A DNA stretch of 64,000 bases from Brachyspira sp. SAP_772 (GTDB lineage Bacteria > Spirochaetota > Brachyspiria > Brachyspirales > Brachyspiraceae). The DNA is taken from positions 431,204-495,203 of the forward strand of contig NZ_VYIX01000003.1 in NCBI RefSeq assembly GCF_009755885.1, given 5' to 3'. The position numbers and the translations under genes were made by a program. The notes under the pieces were generated by a model that was given only the letters and a program-made list of their open reading frames with translations, searched no databases and was not told the DNA's origin. Below are positions 34,560-42,652 of the stretch, piece after piece; position 1 is the first letter of the stretch; every line of letters begins with the position of its first letter.

Positions 34560-34587
34560 ATTATATAGATTTATGAAAAAAATTCAA
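34560..34587 (-). promoter_or_regulatory. Promoter of the transketolase operon
   Basis: Minus-strand TTGAAT (34587-34582), a 16-base spacer and TATAAT (34565-34560), starting near 34553. A weak six-base hairpin at 34529-34544 lies within the leader and nothing else is visible in the gap to the antiporter gene. Confidence 0.55.
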
Positions 34588-34647
34588 TACACATATTTTA
34601 TGATTATTTAATAAATTAATATCCAAATATCAAAATTAAATATATTA

Positions 34648-36279
34648 TTATTTTTTCATATCAACAAATCTTTTTTCATAAAACTTAGGTGCCAATATTG
34701 CCATTATGCACATTATTACAAATCCTGTTAATAAAGCTATTAAAGGATTTAAAGTAATACCTCCAACTATAATACCTACAAATGAAGCAATAGCTACCAA
34801 ACTTGCATAAGGAAGCTGTGTGCTAACGTGCTCAAGTAAAGGACAGTTACTTCCAGTAGAAGAAAGTATAGTAGTATCAGATATAGGAGAACAATGGTCG
34901 CCAAATACCGCACCAGATACCAAAGAACCTACACTAATAAGAAGTACATTCAAAAGCTGATCACCTGTATAACCATTAGCATTAGCAAGACCTGTAGCAA
35001 TAGGTATTACTATAGGAATAAGTATAGCAAAAGTACCCCAGCTTGTTCCAGTAGAGAAGGCTATAACACAACCAAGCAAATAACCAATAGCAGGAAGTAT
35101 CCAAAGAGGGAAACCGCCTCCTTTAACAACCTCTGATAGGAAAGAAGCTAAACCTAAACCGCCCTCTTCAGGTGATGATTTTATAACATTACCAATAGTC
35201 CAAGCTAAAGCTAATACCACCAAAGCAGGTACCATAGATTTTATACCTTCCATTATGGCATTGCCAGCAGAGCGAACAGTTAAAAGTCTTCTTGCCACAT
35301 AATAAATATACATTATCATAAGAGAAATAACTGCACCATAAAATAAAGCCTTAGAAGCATCTGTTTGTATAAAAGCATTTGTAACAGTTGTGCTGCTGAA
35401 AGCCTGAGATAAAGTCTCTATACCGTCAGAGCCAACTAATCCCATGTATGTAGTAATAGGGAACATTGCTATACAAGCCAATATTAATACTACTATTGCT
35501 ATAACCATGTCATACCATTTAGCACTGTCTCCAGATATAGTCTCTAAATTACCCGGACAAGCACCGTATAAATCTTCATTAAATAATTTGCCGTTAGCCG
35601 CATCATCTTCACTTCTTTTCATAGGTCCGAAATCTTTAAAAAATAAAGAAATTAATACTACAAAAGCCAAAGCTAAAAGCGGATAAACTGAATATGGTAT
35701 CATCTTTATAAAGAATATAAACTCACTCATATTCAAAGATTCAAACCCTTCAGAATCTCTAATATAACTCATAACCGTTACAACCCAAGTAGATATAGGT
35801 GCAAGTATACAAACAGGAGCAGCAGTAGAATCTAATATATAAGCAAGTTTAGCCCTAGAAATCTTTTTTTCATCAAAAGCAGGACGCATTACAGTACCCA
35901 CAGAAAGACTATTAAAATAATCATCTATAAATATAATAAGTCCAAAAAACCAAGTAAATATTAATACACTCTTTTTAGTTTTAAGGTATTTGCTAGCCCA
36001 TAAACCAAAAGCCTTAGTGGCACCTGTTTTTGAAAGCATGCTGACAAATGCCCCAAGCAAAGCACAAAATAAAAGTATTCTCACATTCCAAGAATCTCCA
36101 GTCATAGCAGCAACTTTATCTGTAAATATAGTAATAGCAGTAAATATGTTGCCATGTGCGAGTATTAAAGTACCAGAAAGTATACCAACTGTTAAAGAGA
36201 TTATTACCTCTTTAGTAAGAAGTGCAAGTATTATAGCCAAAAGCGGCGGTATAATACCGAATAAACCGTAATGTTCCAT
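34648..36279 (-). CDS. NhaC-family Na+/H+ (or amino-acid/organic-acid) antiporter
   Basis: A 543-residue integral membrane protein with about 11-12 hydrophobic helices. It fits the Na_H_antiporter (NhaC) family: GIIPPLLAIILALLTKEV at the N-terminus, FIDDYFNSLSVGTVMRP near residue 115-130, DSTAAPVCILAPISTW near 150, AFSTGTSWGTFAILIPIVIP near 405 and a conserved GDHCSPISDTTILSSTGS near 455. Family members exchange Na+ for H+ or for small organic ions, so the substrate is open. Expression seems controlled by transcription attenuation: a terminator sits about 50 bases before the ATG and a short leader peptide is encoded upstream. AGGAG lies ten bases before the start. Confidence 0.9.
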   Translation of the reverse strand: MEHYGLFGIIPPLLAIILALLTKEVIISLTVGILSGTLILAHGNIFTAITIFTDKVAAMTGDSWNVRILLFCALLGAFVSMLSKTGATKAFGLWASKYLKTKKSVLIFTWFFGLIIFIDDYFNSLSVGTVMRPAFDEKKISRAKLAYILDSTAAPVCILAPISTWVVTVMSYIRDSEGFESLNMSEFIFFIKMIPYSVYPLLALAFVVLISLFFKDFGPMKRSEDDAANGKLFNEDLYGACPGNLETISGDSAKWYDMVIAIVVLILACIAMFPITTYMGLVGSDGIETLSQAFSSTTVTNAFIQTDASKALFYGAVISLMIMYIYYVARRLLTVRSAGNAIMEGIKSMVPALVVLALAWTIGNVIKSSPEEGGLGLASFLSEVVKGGGFPLWILPAIGYLLGCVIAFSTGTSWGTFAILIPIVIPIATGLANANGYTGDQLLNVLLISVGSLVSGAVFGDHCSPISDTTILSSTGSNCPLLEHVSTQLPYASLVAIASFVGIIVGGITLNPLIALLTGFVIMCIMAILAPKFYEKRFVDMKK

Positions 36280-36322
36280 TTTTCAGTAACTCCTATTTTT
36301 TATGTATGTATTATATTCAAAT

Positions 36323-36350
36323 AAAAAAGCCCCCTATATTTAAGGGAGCT
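36323..36350 (-). terminator. Leader terminator upstream of the NhaC-family gene (attenuator)
   Basis: On the minus strand AGCTCCC (36350-36344) pairs with GGGGGCT (36334-36328), followed by six T. It lies between the promoter at 36470 and the gene start at 36279. The 5' arm is also part of AATTTAAGAGCTCCC, which can pair with GGGAGTGTTAAATT at the end of the leader ORF (36399-36386), a possible anti-terminator. This is the arrangement of an attenuator. Confidence 0.75.
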
Positions 36351-36388
36351 CTTAAATTGCTAAACTATATAATTAATGAATAAATAAT

Positions 36389-36439
36389 TTAACACTCCCA
36401 AACGATAAGAGGTTTATTTTGTTTCTTAAATTTATTCAT
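36389..36439 (-). CDS. Leader peptide of the NhaC-family gene (16 codons)
   Basis: A short ORF encoding MNKFKKQNKPLIVWEC with AGGA five bases before its ATG, 24 bases into the predicted transcript. Its last four codons (TGG GAG TGT TAA) overlap the strand that can pair with the left arm of the downstream terminator, so ribosome position could decide which hairpin forms. It is too short for routine gene calling, and conservation would have to be shown. The single Trp and Cys near the end are the candidate sensing codons. Confidence 0.5.
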   Translation of the reverse strand: MNKFKKQNKPLIVWEC

Positions 36440-36469
36440 TATTTTCCTACTTTCTTTTTATAGTAACTG

Positions 36470-36498
36470 ATTCTACTACAAAATATTAACTTTGTCAA
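36470..36498 (-). promoter_or_regulatory. Promoter of the leader peptide / NhaC-family unit
   Basis: Minus-strand TTGACA (36498-36493), a 17-base spacer, TAGAAT (36475-36470). The start is near 36463, giving a leader of about 185 bases. The rest of the gap to the divergent gene at 36658 is plain AT-rich DNA. Confidence 0.7.
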
Positions 36499-36657
36499 CA
36501 TACAAATAATATAATAGTAGCTGCTTTTTAAATATATATTTAAATTATTTTAAATACAATTTTATAGCTACATAATAAAACAAGTACAAAATGTATATTG
36601 ATATATTAATAAAAAATGTTATTATATATGATATTATAATATATACTTTAAATTGTT

Positions 36658-37944
36658 ATGAATATTGAGTTTCTACTTAGTGCTAAATTTAATAGGGCTC
36701 TTCCTACAAAAGATAGACTATTTAAATCAATAGTATCATCTCTAAACGAAGTAAATATTAACCCGCTTGTTATGCTTTCAGAATATTCTATCTTAGATGA
36801 AGATAAATCAAGCACATTAATATATTCATTTCATCCAGCTTCTGACCCTGTGTATTTTGAATATAAAGAAGGCACACTATATGTAACTATTAATAGCGGT
36901 ACTTTTGGTGCTGGGTATCATAGATTTATAATTTCTGTACTCGATAGAATTTCTAGAAGATTAGATATTGTTTTTGAAGAAGATGAAACATATAAAGACC
37001 ATAGCGGTTATTTTGAAGAAAGAGATTTTGATAAATTAAAAACATTTTTTACTTTGGCATTAAATGAATATTCAGAGAGTTTGCTTGCTAATGAAGAGTT
37101 TACAAACTTTATGATATCTATGCCTTATGATTATCCTATGATAGAAAAAGAATATTATGCACTTTCTCCTTTGGGATATTGGGGTAAGTCTTGGTTTCAT
37201 AATTTGGTTGATGCTCCTTTAGAAGATAAATATAATTTTGCAAGAGAGTTTTTTATTTGGAATGATGAAGAGATTAATGCTGACTTTTGGTTTAAGAGTT
37301 TAAATAGCATTATATGGCTTTATTTCCCTTTTAGAGAGATTATAGATGATAAAGAGAGAGATACATACAAAAAAATAATTTACTCTTTTCAAGAAGCATA
37401 TAAAAAAGATAAAACATTGCCGTATCCTTGGCAGATACTTGCTGATATAGCGTATTATTTGGACGATGATAATTTAGCAAAATTTATAGAAACTAATAAA
37501 CAAAATAATATTCAAATGGTTAATACTGATATTGGATTTAGAAAAGAATATGCAAGATACTCTATTGCGGGCGGGTTTAATATTTCTCTTCCTATGAGTT
37601 TTAATATTTACAGAGATGATAAAACCTTAGTAGAGTTTAAAAACATACATACATACATTGCAATGCAGGTATATTCTTTTGCAAACGATGAAATTGACGC
37701 TATAATGGAATATGTTATAAAACAAATGGACGTCACAAAAGAAGAGAAAGGCGACCTTACAGATATAAAAATAAAAGATATAAAATCTGCTGTATACAAA
37801 AAATCTATGGGTAATGATGATTATGTATTTACTGTAGTAGCTGTTTCAAAAAAGCTAGCACTTCTTGCATGGTTTACATACAATGGAAAAGAAAATGAAG
37901 AATTATGCATAGAGGCTATAAAGTCTATAAGTATATATAATTAA
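36658..37944 (+). CDS. Unknown cytoplasmic protein (428 residues)
   Basis: I do not recognise this protein. It has no signal peptide or membrane helix. It is acidic and rich in aromatic residues (YDYPMIEKEYYALSPLGYWGKSWFHNL near residues 160-185; FWFKSLNSIIWLYFPFREI near 200-222). Residues about 60-110 look like a small alpha/beta unit (FHPASDPVYFEYKEGTLYVTINSGTFGAGYHRF). The C-terminal 120 residues resemble a compact mixed domain ending IEAIKSISIYN, with FTVVAVSKKLALLAWFTYNG, similar in style to immunity or stress proteins. It ends with stop codons interleaved with the convergent sulfotransferase-like gene. Confidence 0.45.
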   Translation: MNIEFLLSAKFNRALPTKDRLFKSIVSSLNEVNINPLVMLSEYSILDEDKSSTLIYSFHPASDPVYFEYKEGTLYVTINSGTFGAGYHRFIISVLDRISRRLDIVFEEDETYKDHSGYFEERDFDKLKTFFTLALNEYSESLLANEEFTNFMISMPYDYPMIEKEYYALSPLGYWGKSWFHNLVDAPLEDKYNFAREFFIWNDEEINADFWFKSLNSIIWLYFPFREIIDDKERDTYKKIIYSFQEAYKKDKTLPYPWQILADIAYYLDDDNLAKFIETNKQNNIQMVNTDIGFRKEYARYSIAGGFNISLPMSFNIYRDDKTLVEFKNIHTYIAMQVYSFANDEIDAIMEYVIKQMDVTKEEKGDLTDIKIKDIKSAVYKKSMGNDDYVFTVVAVSKKLALLAWFTYNGKENEELCIEAIKSISIYN

Positions 37945-39476
37945 TTCTTTAGATTGGCGTCTTCGCAGTACTCTCTTCCAGATTCATAATATAAAGGCAA
38001 TTTGTCTGCTCTATAATATAATTCAGACTTCGGCATATCAAACTTAGCTTTAAATAAAACTTCTTTAGTTTGTTTATCTACTTCTAATACAGTTCTTATA
38101 GTACCATAGGTTAAAAGTAAATTGTTTCCTACAATATCAGCATCCGAAGTAATTCTCGAATAAAGTGAAGCATCTCTAAACTCATCTGTTTTTATTGCTG
38201 TATAAGAACCATGCTCTCCTGTAATACTATATTCTACATACCTTGAGCCTTTAGAGTTTCTGTTGGCATCTCCCTGATTATCAAGCATTCCTAAATTACC
38301 ATTTGGAAAAAGTATTAATGCATGCTGATTTTTCGGTCCGTCTGTGAGTGCATCTCCTTTTACCCTATATGCATCCAATGAAGGCAAATCTCCAAAGTTA
38401 TCTTTATAAGGAATCTGACCATATGCATTTCCTGTTCTTGTGTTTAAGGTTTCATCTGCAAACCACCATATAAGTTTCCAATCGCTATAATCAATTGCAA
38501 ATACTCCTAAATTCCTTGAAGATATATAAAGTATATCAGTCTCTTTATCATAAACAAGTGAATTAGCATGAAACCAATCTATAGATTTTTGTTTGCCGTT
38601 TTCATCTACAAATATATTATCTTTATCAAATACTATTCTGTTTAATATTCTTATTTCATTTTTATCATTATTAGGAAGAACTATATCTCTTATAATAGAA
38701 GCAAAACCCATCTTCCTAACTATATTTCCAGAAGAATCAATCTCTGTAATCTCATCATCGCCCCCCCATTTGCTTGCAGATAAATAAATATAATTATCAT
38801 CTTTTTTTATTGTGTCATGATGAGAATTGCTCGGATATTTTACAAGCTCTTTCCCAAGCATATTATAAATTTTTCCTTCATACATAGGATATATTAAAAA
38901 CTTATTGCCATCTATATCTATCTTTGAAGCAGTAACACCTTTAATAAAATATCGCACATAACCATTTTTTGATATTCCTATAGTAGCAGTAGGATACCAG
39001 CCATTAAAATACTGAATAAAATATAACTCAGGATTGTTTCCGTCATCGTTTGTAAGTTTATTAATATCTACAGTATATTTTGAATCAATGTAAACCTTAT
39101 CATGATAAATCTTTTTTATATAATGATTTTCTATAATCTCTCTTCCTGCATCATTTATAATGATTGTGTTTGTAGCTTCTGGGAAAAGACCATGTATTTC
39201 AAACTCTTTGCCGTAATTAGCAGGATAGGTGTGAATTATATCAGGTTCATTGTATAGCCCTTTAACAGTTACGGTTATTGGGTAATTGTTTGTATTGCTT
39301 ATAACATAAGAGGCAGATAATGGAGCTATATCATATGGGTTTAATATTATAGTACCTAACGGAGTGAGTTTGTTTGGGTCAATGATATTTTCTTCTGGAT
39401 TTTTTTCATTCTCTTTTGCATTACAATTTATTATAAAGAAAAAACTAAATAAAAAAGTTAATATAATTTTTTTCAT
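37941..39476 (-). CDS. Aryl-sulfate sulfotransferase (ASST)-like lipoprotein
   Basis: The start is the ATG at 39476. The signal peptide ends FFFIINC, so Cys is probably lipidated, although cleavage after NCNA is also possible. The approximately 511-residue protein matches ASST: an N-terminal beta-sandwich (PLSASYVISNTNNYPITVTVKG), then a six-bladed propeller with HHDTIKKDDNYIYLSASKWG, WFHANSLVYDKETDILYISSRN and NQHALILFPNGNLGMLDNQGD. The His in these segments are the family's catalytic and substrate-binding candidates. ASST moves sulfate between phenolic compounds in the periplasm, as in gut bacteria. No DsbL/DsbI genes lie nearby. Confidence 0.85.
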   Translation of the reverse strand: MKKIILTFLFSFFFIINCNAKENEKNPEENIIDPNKLTPLGTIILNPYDIAPLSASYVISNTNNYPITVTVKGLYNEPDIIHTYPANYGKEFEIHGLFPEATNTIIINDAGREIIENHYIKKIYHDKVYIDSKYTVDINKLTNDDGNNPELYFIQYFNGWYPTATIGISKNGYVRYFIKGVTASKIDIDGNKFLIYPMYEGKIYNMLGKELVKYPSNSHHDTIKKDDNYIYLSASKWGGDDEITEIDSSGNIVRKMGFASIIRDIVLPNNDKNEIRILNRIVFDKDNIFVDENGKQKSIDWFHANSLVYDKETDILYISSRNLGVFAIDYSDWKLIWWFADETLNTRTGNAYGQIPYKDNFGDLPSLDAYRVKGDALTDGPKNQHALILFPNGNLGMLDNQGDANRNSKGSRYVEYSITGEHGSYTAIKTDEFRDASLYSRITSDADIVGNNLLLTYGTIRTVLEVDKQTKEVLFKAKFDMPKSELYYRADKLPLYYESGREYCEDANLKN

Positions 39477-39504
39477 GAGCAGCACCTAAATATAATATAT
39501 ATAT

Positions 39505-39533
39505 TATATACTAAAAAATTATAAGTTTGTCAA
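39505..39533 (-). promoter_or_regulatory. Promoter of the ASST-like gene
   Basis: Minus-strand TTGACA (39533-39528), a 17-base spacer and TATATA (39510-39505); TATAAT lies two bases further on. The -35 box abuts the repeat island that starts at 39534. Confidence 0.55.
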
Positions 39534-39830
39534 TTTTTTGTTGTTCTTTTTCCCGCGTACGAGCTGTACCACCTTGCCACACTACTCGCCTAGCTGTGCA
39601 CTCCCTACGGTCGGGGGCTTGCTGCACGGTAATGCTATGCTTTAATTATAACTTCTTAGTCATGCGGGGGAGTGCCTTTTAATGTAAAATTAAATTATAA
39701 AATTTATAATAAAAATGCAGTTCTTTTGGTTCTTTGCGACACGCCACAATGGCACTTCCTTCGGTCGCCGGCACTCCCTTCGGTCGCAAAAGAAGTGGGG
39801 TGCAGGGGCTAGTCCCCGAAAACAATAAAA
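39534..39830. repeat. Mosaic GC-rich intergenic repeat, copy A
   Basis: Shares CTTTTTCCCGCGTACGAGC, a 46-base unit (39622-39667, GCACGGTAATGCTATGC to CATGCGG), GGGGGAGTGCCTTTTAATG and AATGCAGTTCTTTTG with copy B at 41145, but carries an extra segment of about 45 bases at 39587-39620. Two or three 17-base units GCACTCCCTTCGGTCGC lie at 39598, 39752 and 39771. The GC content is far above the surrounding DNA. No ORF, tRNA or transposase is visible in the 473-base gap 39477-39949, which otherwise holds a promoter and a terminator. Confidence 0.7.
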
Positions 39831-39885
39831 AACTACCAAATTTTAAGTATATAATAAATATATAATTTTATAACATATCTCATAT

Positions 39886-39917
39886 TAAAAAAGCGATGCA
39901 TATTTAAACACATCGCT
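39886..39917 (-). terminator. Terminator of the NMT1-type binding protein gene
   Basis: AGCGATG and CATCGCT form the stem (39892-39898 with 39911-39917). On the minus strand it is followed by six T. Confidence 0.8.
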
Positions 39918-39949
39918 AATAAAAATATATTTCATAAAATAATAAAAAA

Positions 39950-40957
39950 TTATTTCAACAATACATTATTTATCATATATCTAATTTGTACATAATTATT
40001 AATATCCACAGGACTACTTATAACTCTAGAGTTTAAAAATATTTGCTGCTGAGCTTCATACCATTTAATAGCTGTTCCATCTGTATAAGCACTTTTTACA
40101 TCAGAGCCATCAAGCCATATAGCAGTTTCCTTCTCTAAAACAACAGACTCAACAGGTGTTCCATTTAATTTAGCAACTATCTGAACAGTTTCATCCATAT
40201 TATTTGCTCTATAATCCATAGCCTTTAATATAGCCATTGAAAATCTATTAACTATATCTTCATTTTTATTCTGATAATCAGGAGTTACTATCCAACTGCT
40301 TGGAAATACTGCTTCATCTAAATAATTAGTAATAGAAGCTAGTACAGTAACTTCATGTCCAAGAAGTGTAGATATTTCAAAAGTATAAGGTGCCCATATA
40401 GAAACAGCATCAACATTTTTAAGTACCATAGCAGATACTATTTCATTAACATTCATATTAATAATATTAACATCATCTTTTGTAAGTCCAACTTTTCTCA
40501 AAGCAATATCCAAAAGTATATCACCAGAAGTTCCAAGCTGAGTACCTATAGTTTTACCTTTTAAATCAGTGATATTATTAACTCTAGCCCATTCGCCTAC
40601 AATAATTTGTTCAGACTTGCTCAAACCATTAGGAAATAATATATTAACTTTACCTTGTATAGCTAATGAATGAGCACCATGTCCTATATATGCAAATTGT
40701 ATATCACCAGCAAGCATAGAATCAACTTCAGAAGGACCATTCAAAAATTTAACTAATTCCACATCTAAATTCTCTTCTTCGAAAAAACCTTTTTCTTTTG
40801 CTATAGCAGCAGCCGAAGTACCAGAAAAATCTGCCAAATAACCAACTCTTATTTTATCAGCTTCTTTATCATCATTTTTACTACAGCCCACAAAACAAGA
40901 CAAAATTAAAAACAATAAAACTGTAAACATAGAAGAAAGACATATATTTTTTTTCAT
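39950..40957 (-). CDS. ABC transporter substrate-binding lipoprotein (NMT1/SsuA type)
   Basis: A 335-residue lipoprotein; the signal peptide has lipobox-like LILSC and FVGC, so the mature Cys is residue 21 or 25. The mature part is a type II periplasmic-binding fold of the NMT1/SsuA family: IRVGYLADFSGTSAAAIAKEKGFF, VELVKFLNGPSEVDSMLAGDIQFAYIG, the hinge segment DLKGKTIGTQLGTSGDILLD, and VDAVSIWAPYTFEI. Ligands of the family are sulfonates, thiamine precursors, nitrate or similar small organic molecules. No permease or ATPase gene is adjacent, so partners must be elsewhere. GGAG stands eight bases before the start. Confidence 0.88.
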   Translation of the reverse strand: MKKNICLSSMFTVLLFLILSCFVGCSKNDDKEADKIRVGYLADFSGTSAAAIAKEKGFFEEENLDVELVKFLNGPSEVDSMLAGDIQFAYIGHGAHSLAIQGKVNILFPNGLSKSEQIIVGEWARVNNITDLKGKTIGTQLGTSGDILLDIALRKVGLTKDDVNIINMNVNEIVSAMVLKNVDAVSIWAPYTFEISTLLGHEVTVLASITNYLDEAVFPSSWIVTPDYQNKNEDIVNRFSMAILKAMDYRANNMDETVQIVAKLNGTPVESVVLEKETAIWLDGSDVKSAYTDGTAIKWYEAQQQIFLNSRVISSPVDINNYVQIRYMINNVLLK

Positions 40958-40996
40958 TTGCTTCTCCTTAAATAATATAAAAATAACATTAAAAAA

Positions 40997-41073
40997 TACT
41001 TTTTCATATTAAATTATAAACTATTTTGTAGAATTATAAATTACTTTTTTATATTAAATTATGTATTATTTAG
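40997..41073. repeat. Imperfect tandem duplication, 45-base period
   Basis: TACTTTTTCATATTAAATTA (40997) recurs as TACTTTTTTATATTAAATTA (41042) with further similarity. It lies upstream of the binding-protein gene in the 699-base gap 40958-41656, which otherwise contains repeat copies B and C and no gene. Confidence 0.45.
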
Positions 41074-41144
41074 GATTTAAAAAAGTGAAAATAATTTAAT
41101 TTTATAGATTTGAAATATGAATTAAATATAAAATAATACCTATA

Positions 41145-41306
41145 TTTTTTGTTGTTCTTTTTCCCGCGTACGAGCTGTACCAGCTTGCCGCACGGTAATG
41201 CTATGCTTTAATTATAACTTCTTAGTCGTGCGGGGGAGTGCCTTTTAATGTAAAATTAAATTATAAAATTTATAATAAAAATGCAGTTCTTTTGCTTCTT
41301 TGGACA
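41145..41306. repeat. Mosaic GC-rich intergenic repeat, copy B
   Basis: Nearly identical to copy A at 39534 but without its 45-base insertion. The internal 46-base unit has perfect ends CCGCACG (41188-41194) and CGTGCGG (41227-41233), the same motif as the ends of the ~80-bp elements. It continues into AAAGAAGTGGGGTGC and a short inverted repeat TGCAAAGC/GCTTTGCA near 41339-41359. Confidence 0.7.
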
Positions 41307-41429
41307 CAAAAAGAAGTGGGGTGCTACCCTACGGGCACGCTTTGCAGGGGTGCAAAGCCATGCAAATAACTAAAATAAAAAAGTTAAAAAATTTTAGAAT
41401 ATATTAAAATAATAATATTAATTTTTTCT

Positions 41430-41594
41430 TGTTATTTTTCCTGCAGCTCGCACCCATACCTAAAGGTACTTCCTATGGTCGCCTTTAAGGACTCCCTTCG
41501 GTCGCACCCACAGGCACTCCCTTCGGTCGCGGTGCGGACTTCGTCAAAGAACCAAAAAGTGCAAATGATCTAGCTTTATACATTTGAAATATAA
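41430..41594. repeat. GC-rich intergenic repeat with 17-base units, copy C
   Basis: Three 17-base units related to GCACTCCCTTCGGTCGC at 41466, 41489 and 41514 are followed by GTGCGGACTTCGTCAAAG and AAAAAGTGCAA..CTAGCTTTATA, the latter shared with 44484-44547 and 13560-13612. It ends 60 bases before the moxR gene. Confidence 0.65.
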
Positions 41595-41656
41595 ATTAGT
41601 AAGATATTACATCTATTATTTAGAAAAAATTCAGTACTTAATAAATACTATAGTTT

Positions 41657-42640
41657 TTAAGGCACATTGATGTTTGAAAGAAGGTCTTCTATAATCATAT
41701 CGCTGCTTACATTCTCAGCTTGTGCCTCATAACTTACACTAATTCTATGTCTTAAAACCTCATAAGCAACCGCCCTAATATCTTCCGGTATCACAAAGCC
41801 TCTGCCGTTCATCATAGCATTAGCCTTAGCTGCCTTTGTAAGATATATACCAGCCCTCGGAGAAGCTCCATAATCAATATACTCCTCTTTAAGTTTATAC
41901 TCTATTGGGTTTCTTGTTGCATCTATTATATTAACTATATAGTCTAATAACTTATCTTCTATATATATTTGTTTAGCTAATATTCTTAATTTGTTTATAG
42001 TTTCTATTGTTGTGATAGGTTGTACTTCCTCTGGTTTTGAAGAAGACATATTTTTTATTATAGTTTTCTCTTCGCTTTTTAGAGGATATTTAACAATTAC
42101 CTTTAACATAAATCTATCAACCTGTGCTTCTGGTAAAGGATAAGTACCTTCTTGCTCTATTGGGTTTTGAGTAGCTAATACTAAAAACACTTCTGGAAGC
42201 TTATATGTTTTATCGCCTATTGTGACTTGATGTTCTTCCATAGCTTCAAGCAAAGCAGATTGAACTTTAGCAGGTGAACGGTTTATCTCGTCTGCAAGTA
42301 TGATGTTTGAAAATATTGGACCTTGCTTTGGCAAAAAAACTGAATTTTTAATATCGTATATTTCTGTACCAATAATATCTGCAGGAAGCAAATCCGGTGT
42401 AAACTGTATTCTTTTAAAAGTAGCATCTATTGTAGAAGCTAAAGTTTTTACTGTAAGTGTTTTTGCAAGTCCCGGTACTCCTTCAAGCAATACATGCCCG
42501 TCACATATTATACCAAGCAAAAGTTTATCTATCATGTTCTCTTGCCCAACTATAACTTTTTTAATTTCATCTTTTACTGCATTCACAACATCTAGTGCCG
42601 CATTAGCTGCCTCAGAAATAGCCTGTAAATCCTTAGTCAT
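41657..42640 (-). CDS. MoxR-family AAA+ ATPase
   Basis: A 327-residue AAA+ protein of the MoxR family, presumed chaperone for von Willebrand-domain partners. Walker A GVPGLAKT is near residues 55-62, Walker B LADEINRSPAKVQSALLEAMEE near 115-137, sensor 1 LATQNPIEQEGTYPLPEAQVDRF near 160-182, and the C-terminal lid contains YGASPRAGIYLTKAAKA. Upstream and 12 bases away on the same strand is a short BatD-like gene. The DUF58 and VWA genes that usually follow moxR are absent; repeat islands lie downstream instead. Confidence 0.93.
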   Translation of the reverse strand: MTKDLQAISEAANAALDVVNAVKDEIKKVIVGQENMIDKLLLGIICDGHVLLEGVPGLAKTLTVKTLASTIDATFKRIQFTPDLLPADIIGTEIYDIKNSVFLPKQGPIFSNIILADEINRSPAKVQSALLEAMEEHQVTIGDKTYKLPEVFLVLATQNPIEQEGTYPLPEAQVDRFMLKVIVKYPLKSEEKTIIKNMSSSKPEEVQPITTIETINKLRILAKQIYIEDKLLDYIVNIIDATRNPIEYKLKEEYIDYGASPRAGIYLTKAAKANAMMNGRGFVIPEDIRAVAYEVLRHRISVSYEAQAENVSSDMIIEDLLSNINVP

Positions 42641-42652
42641 AAACTCTCCATT

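Noticed and set aside
39752-41530. 17-base GCACTCCCTTCGGTCGC units considered as CRISPR repeats or tRNA pieces
   Set aside because: The spacing is irregular, there is no leader or cas gene, and no T-loop GTTCRA or cloverleaf can be formed.
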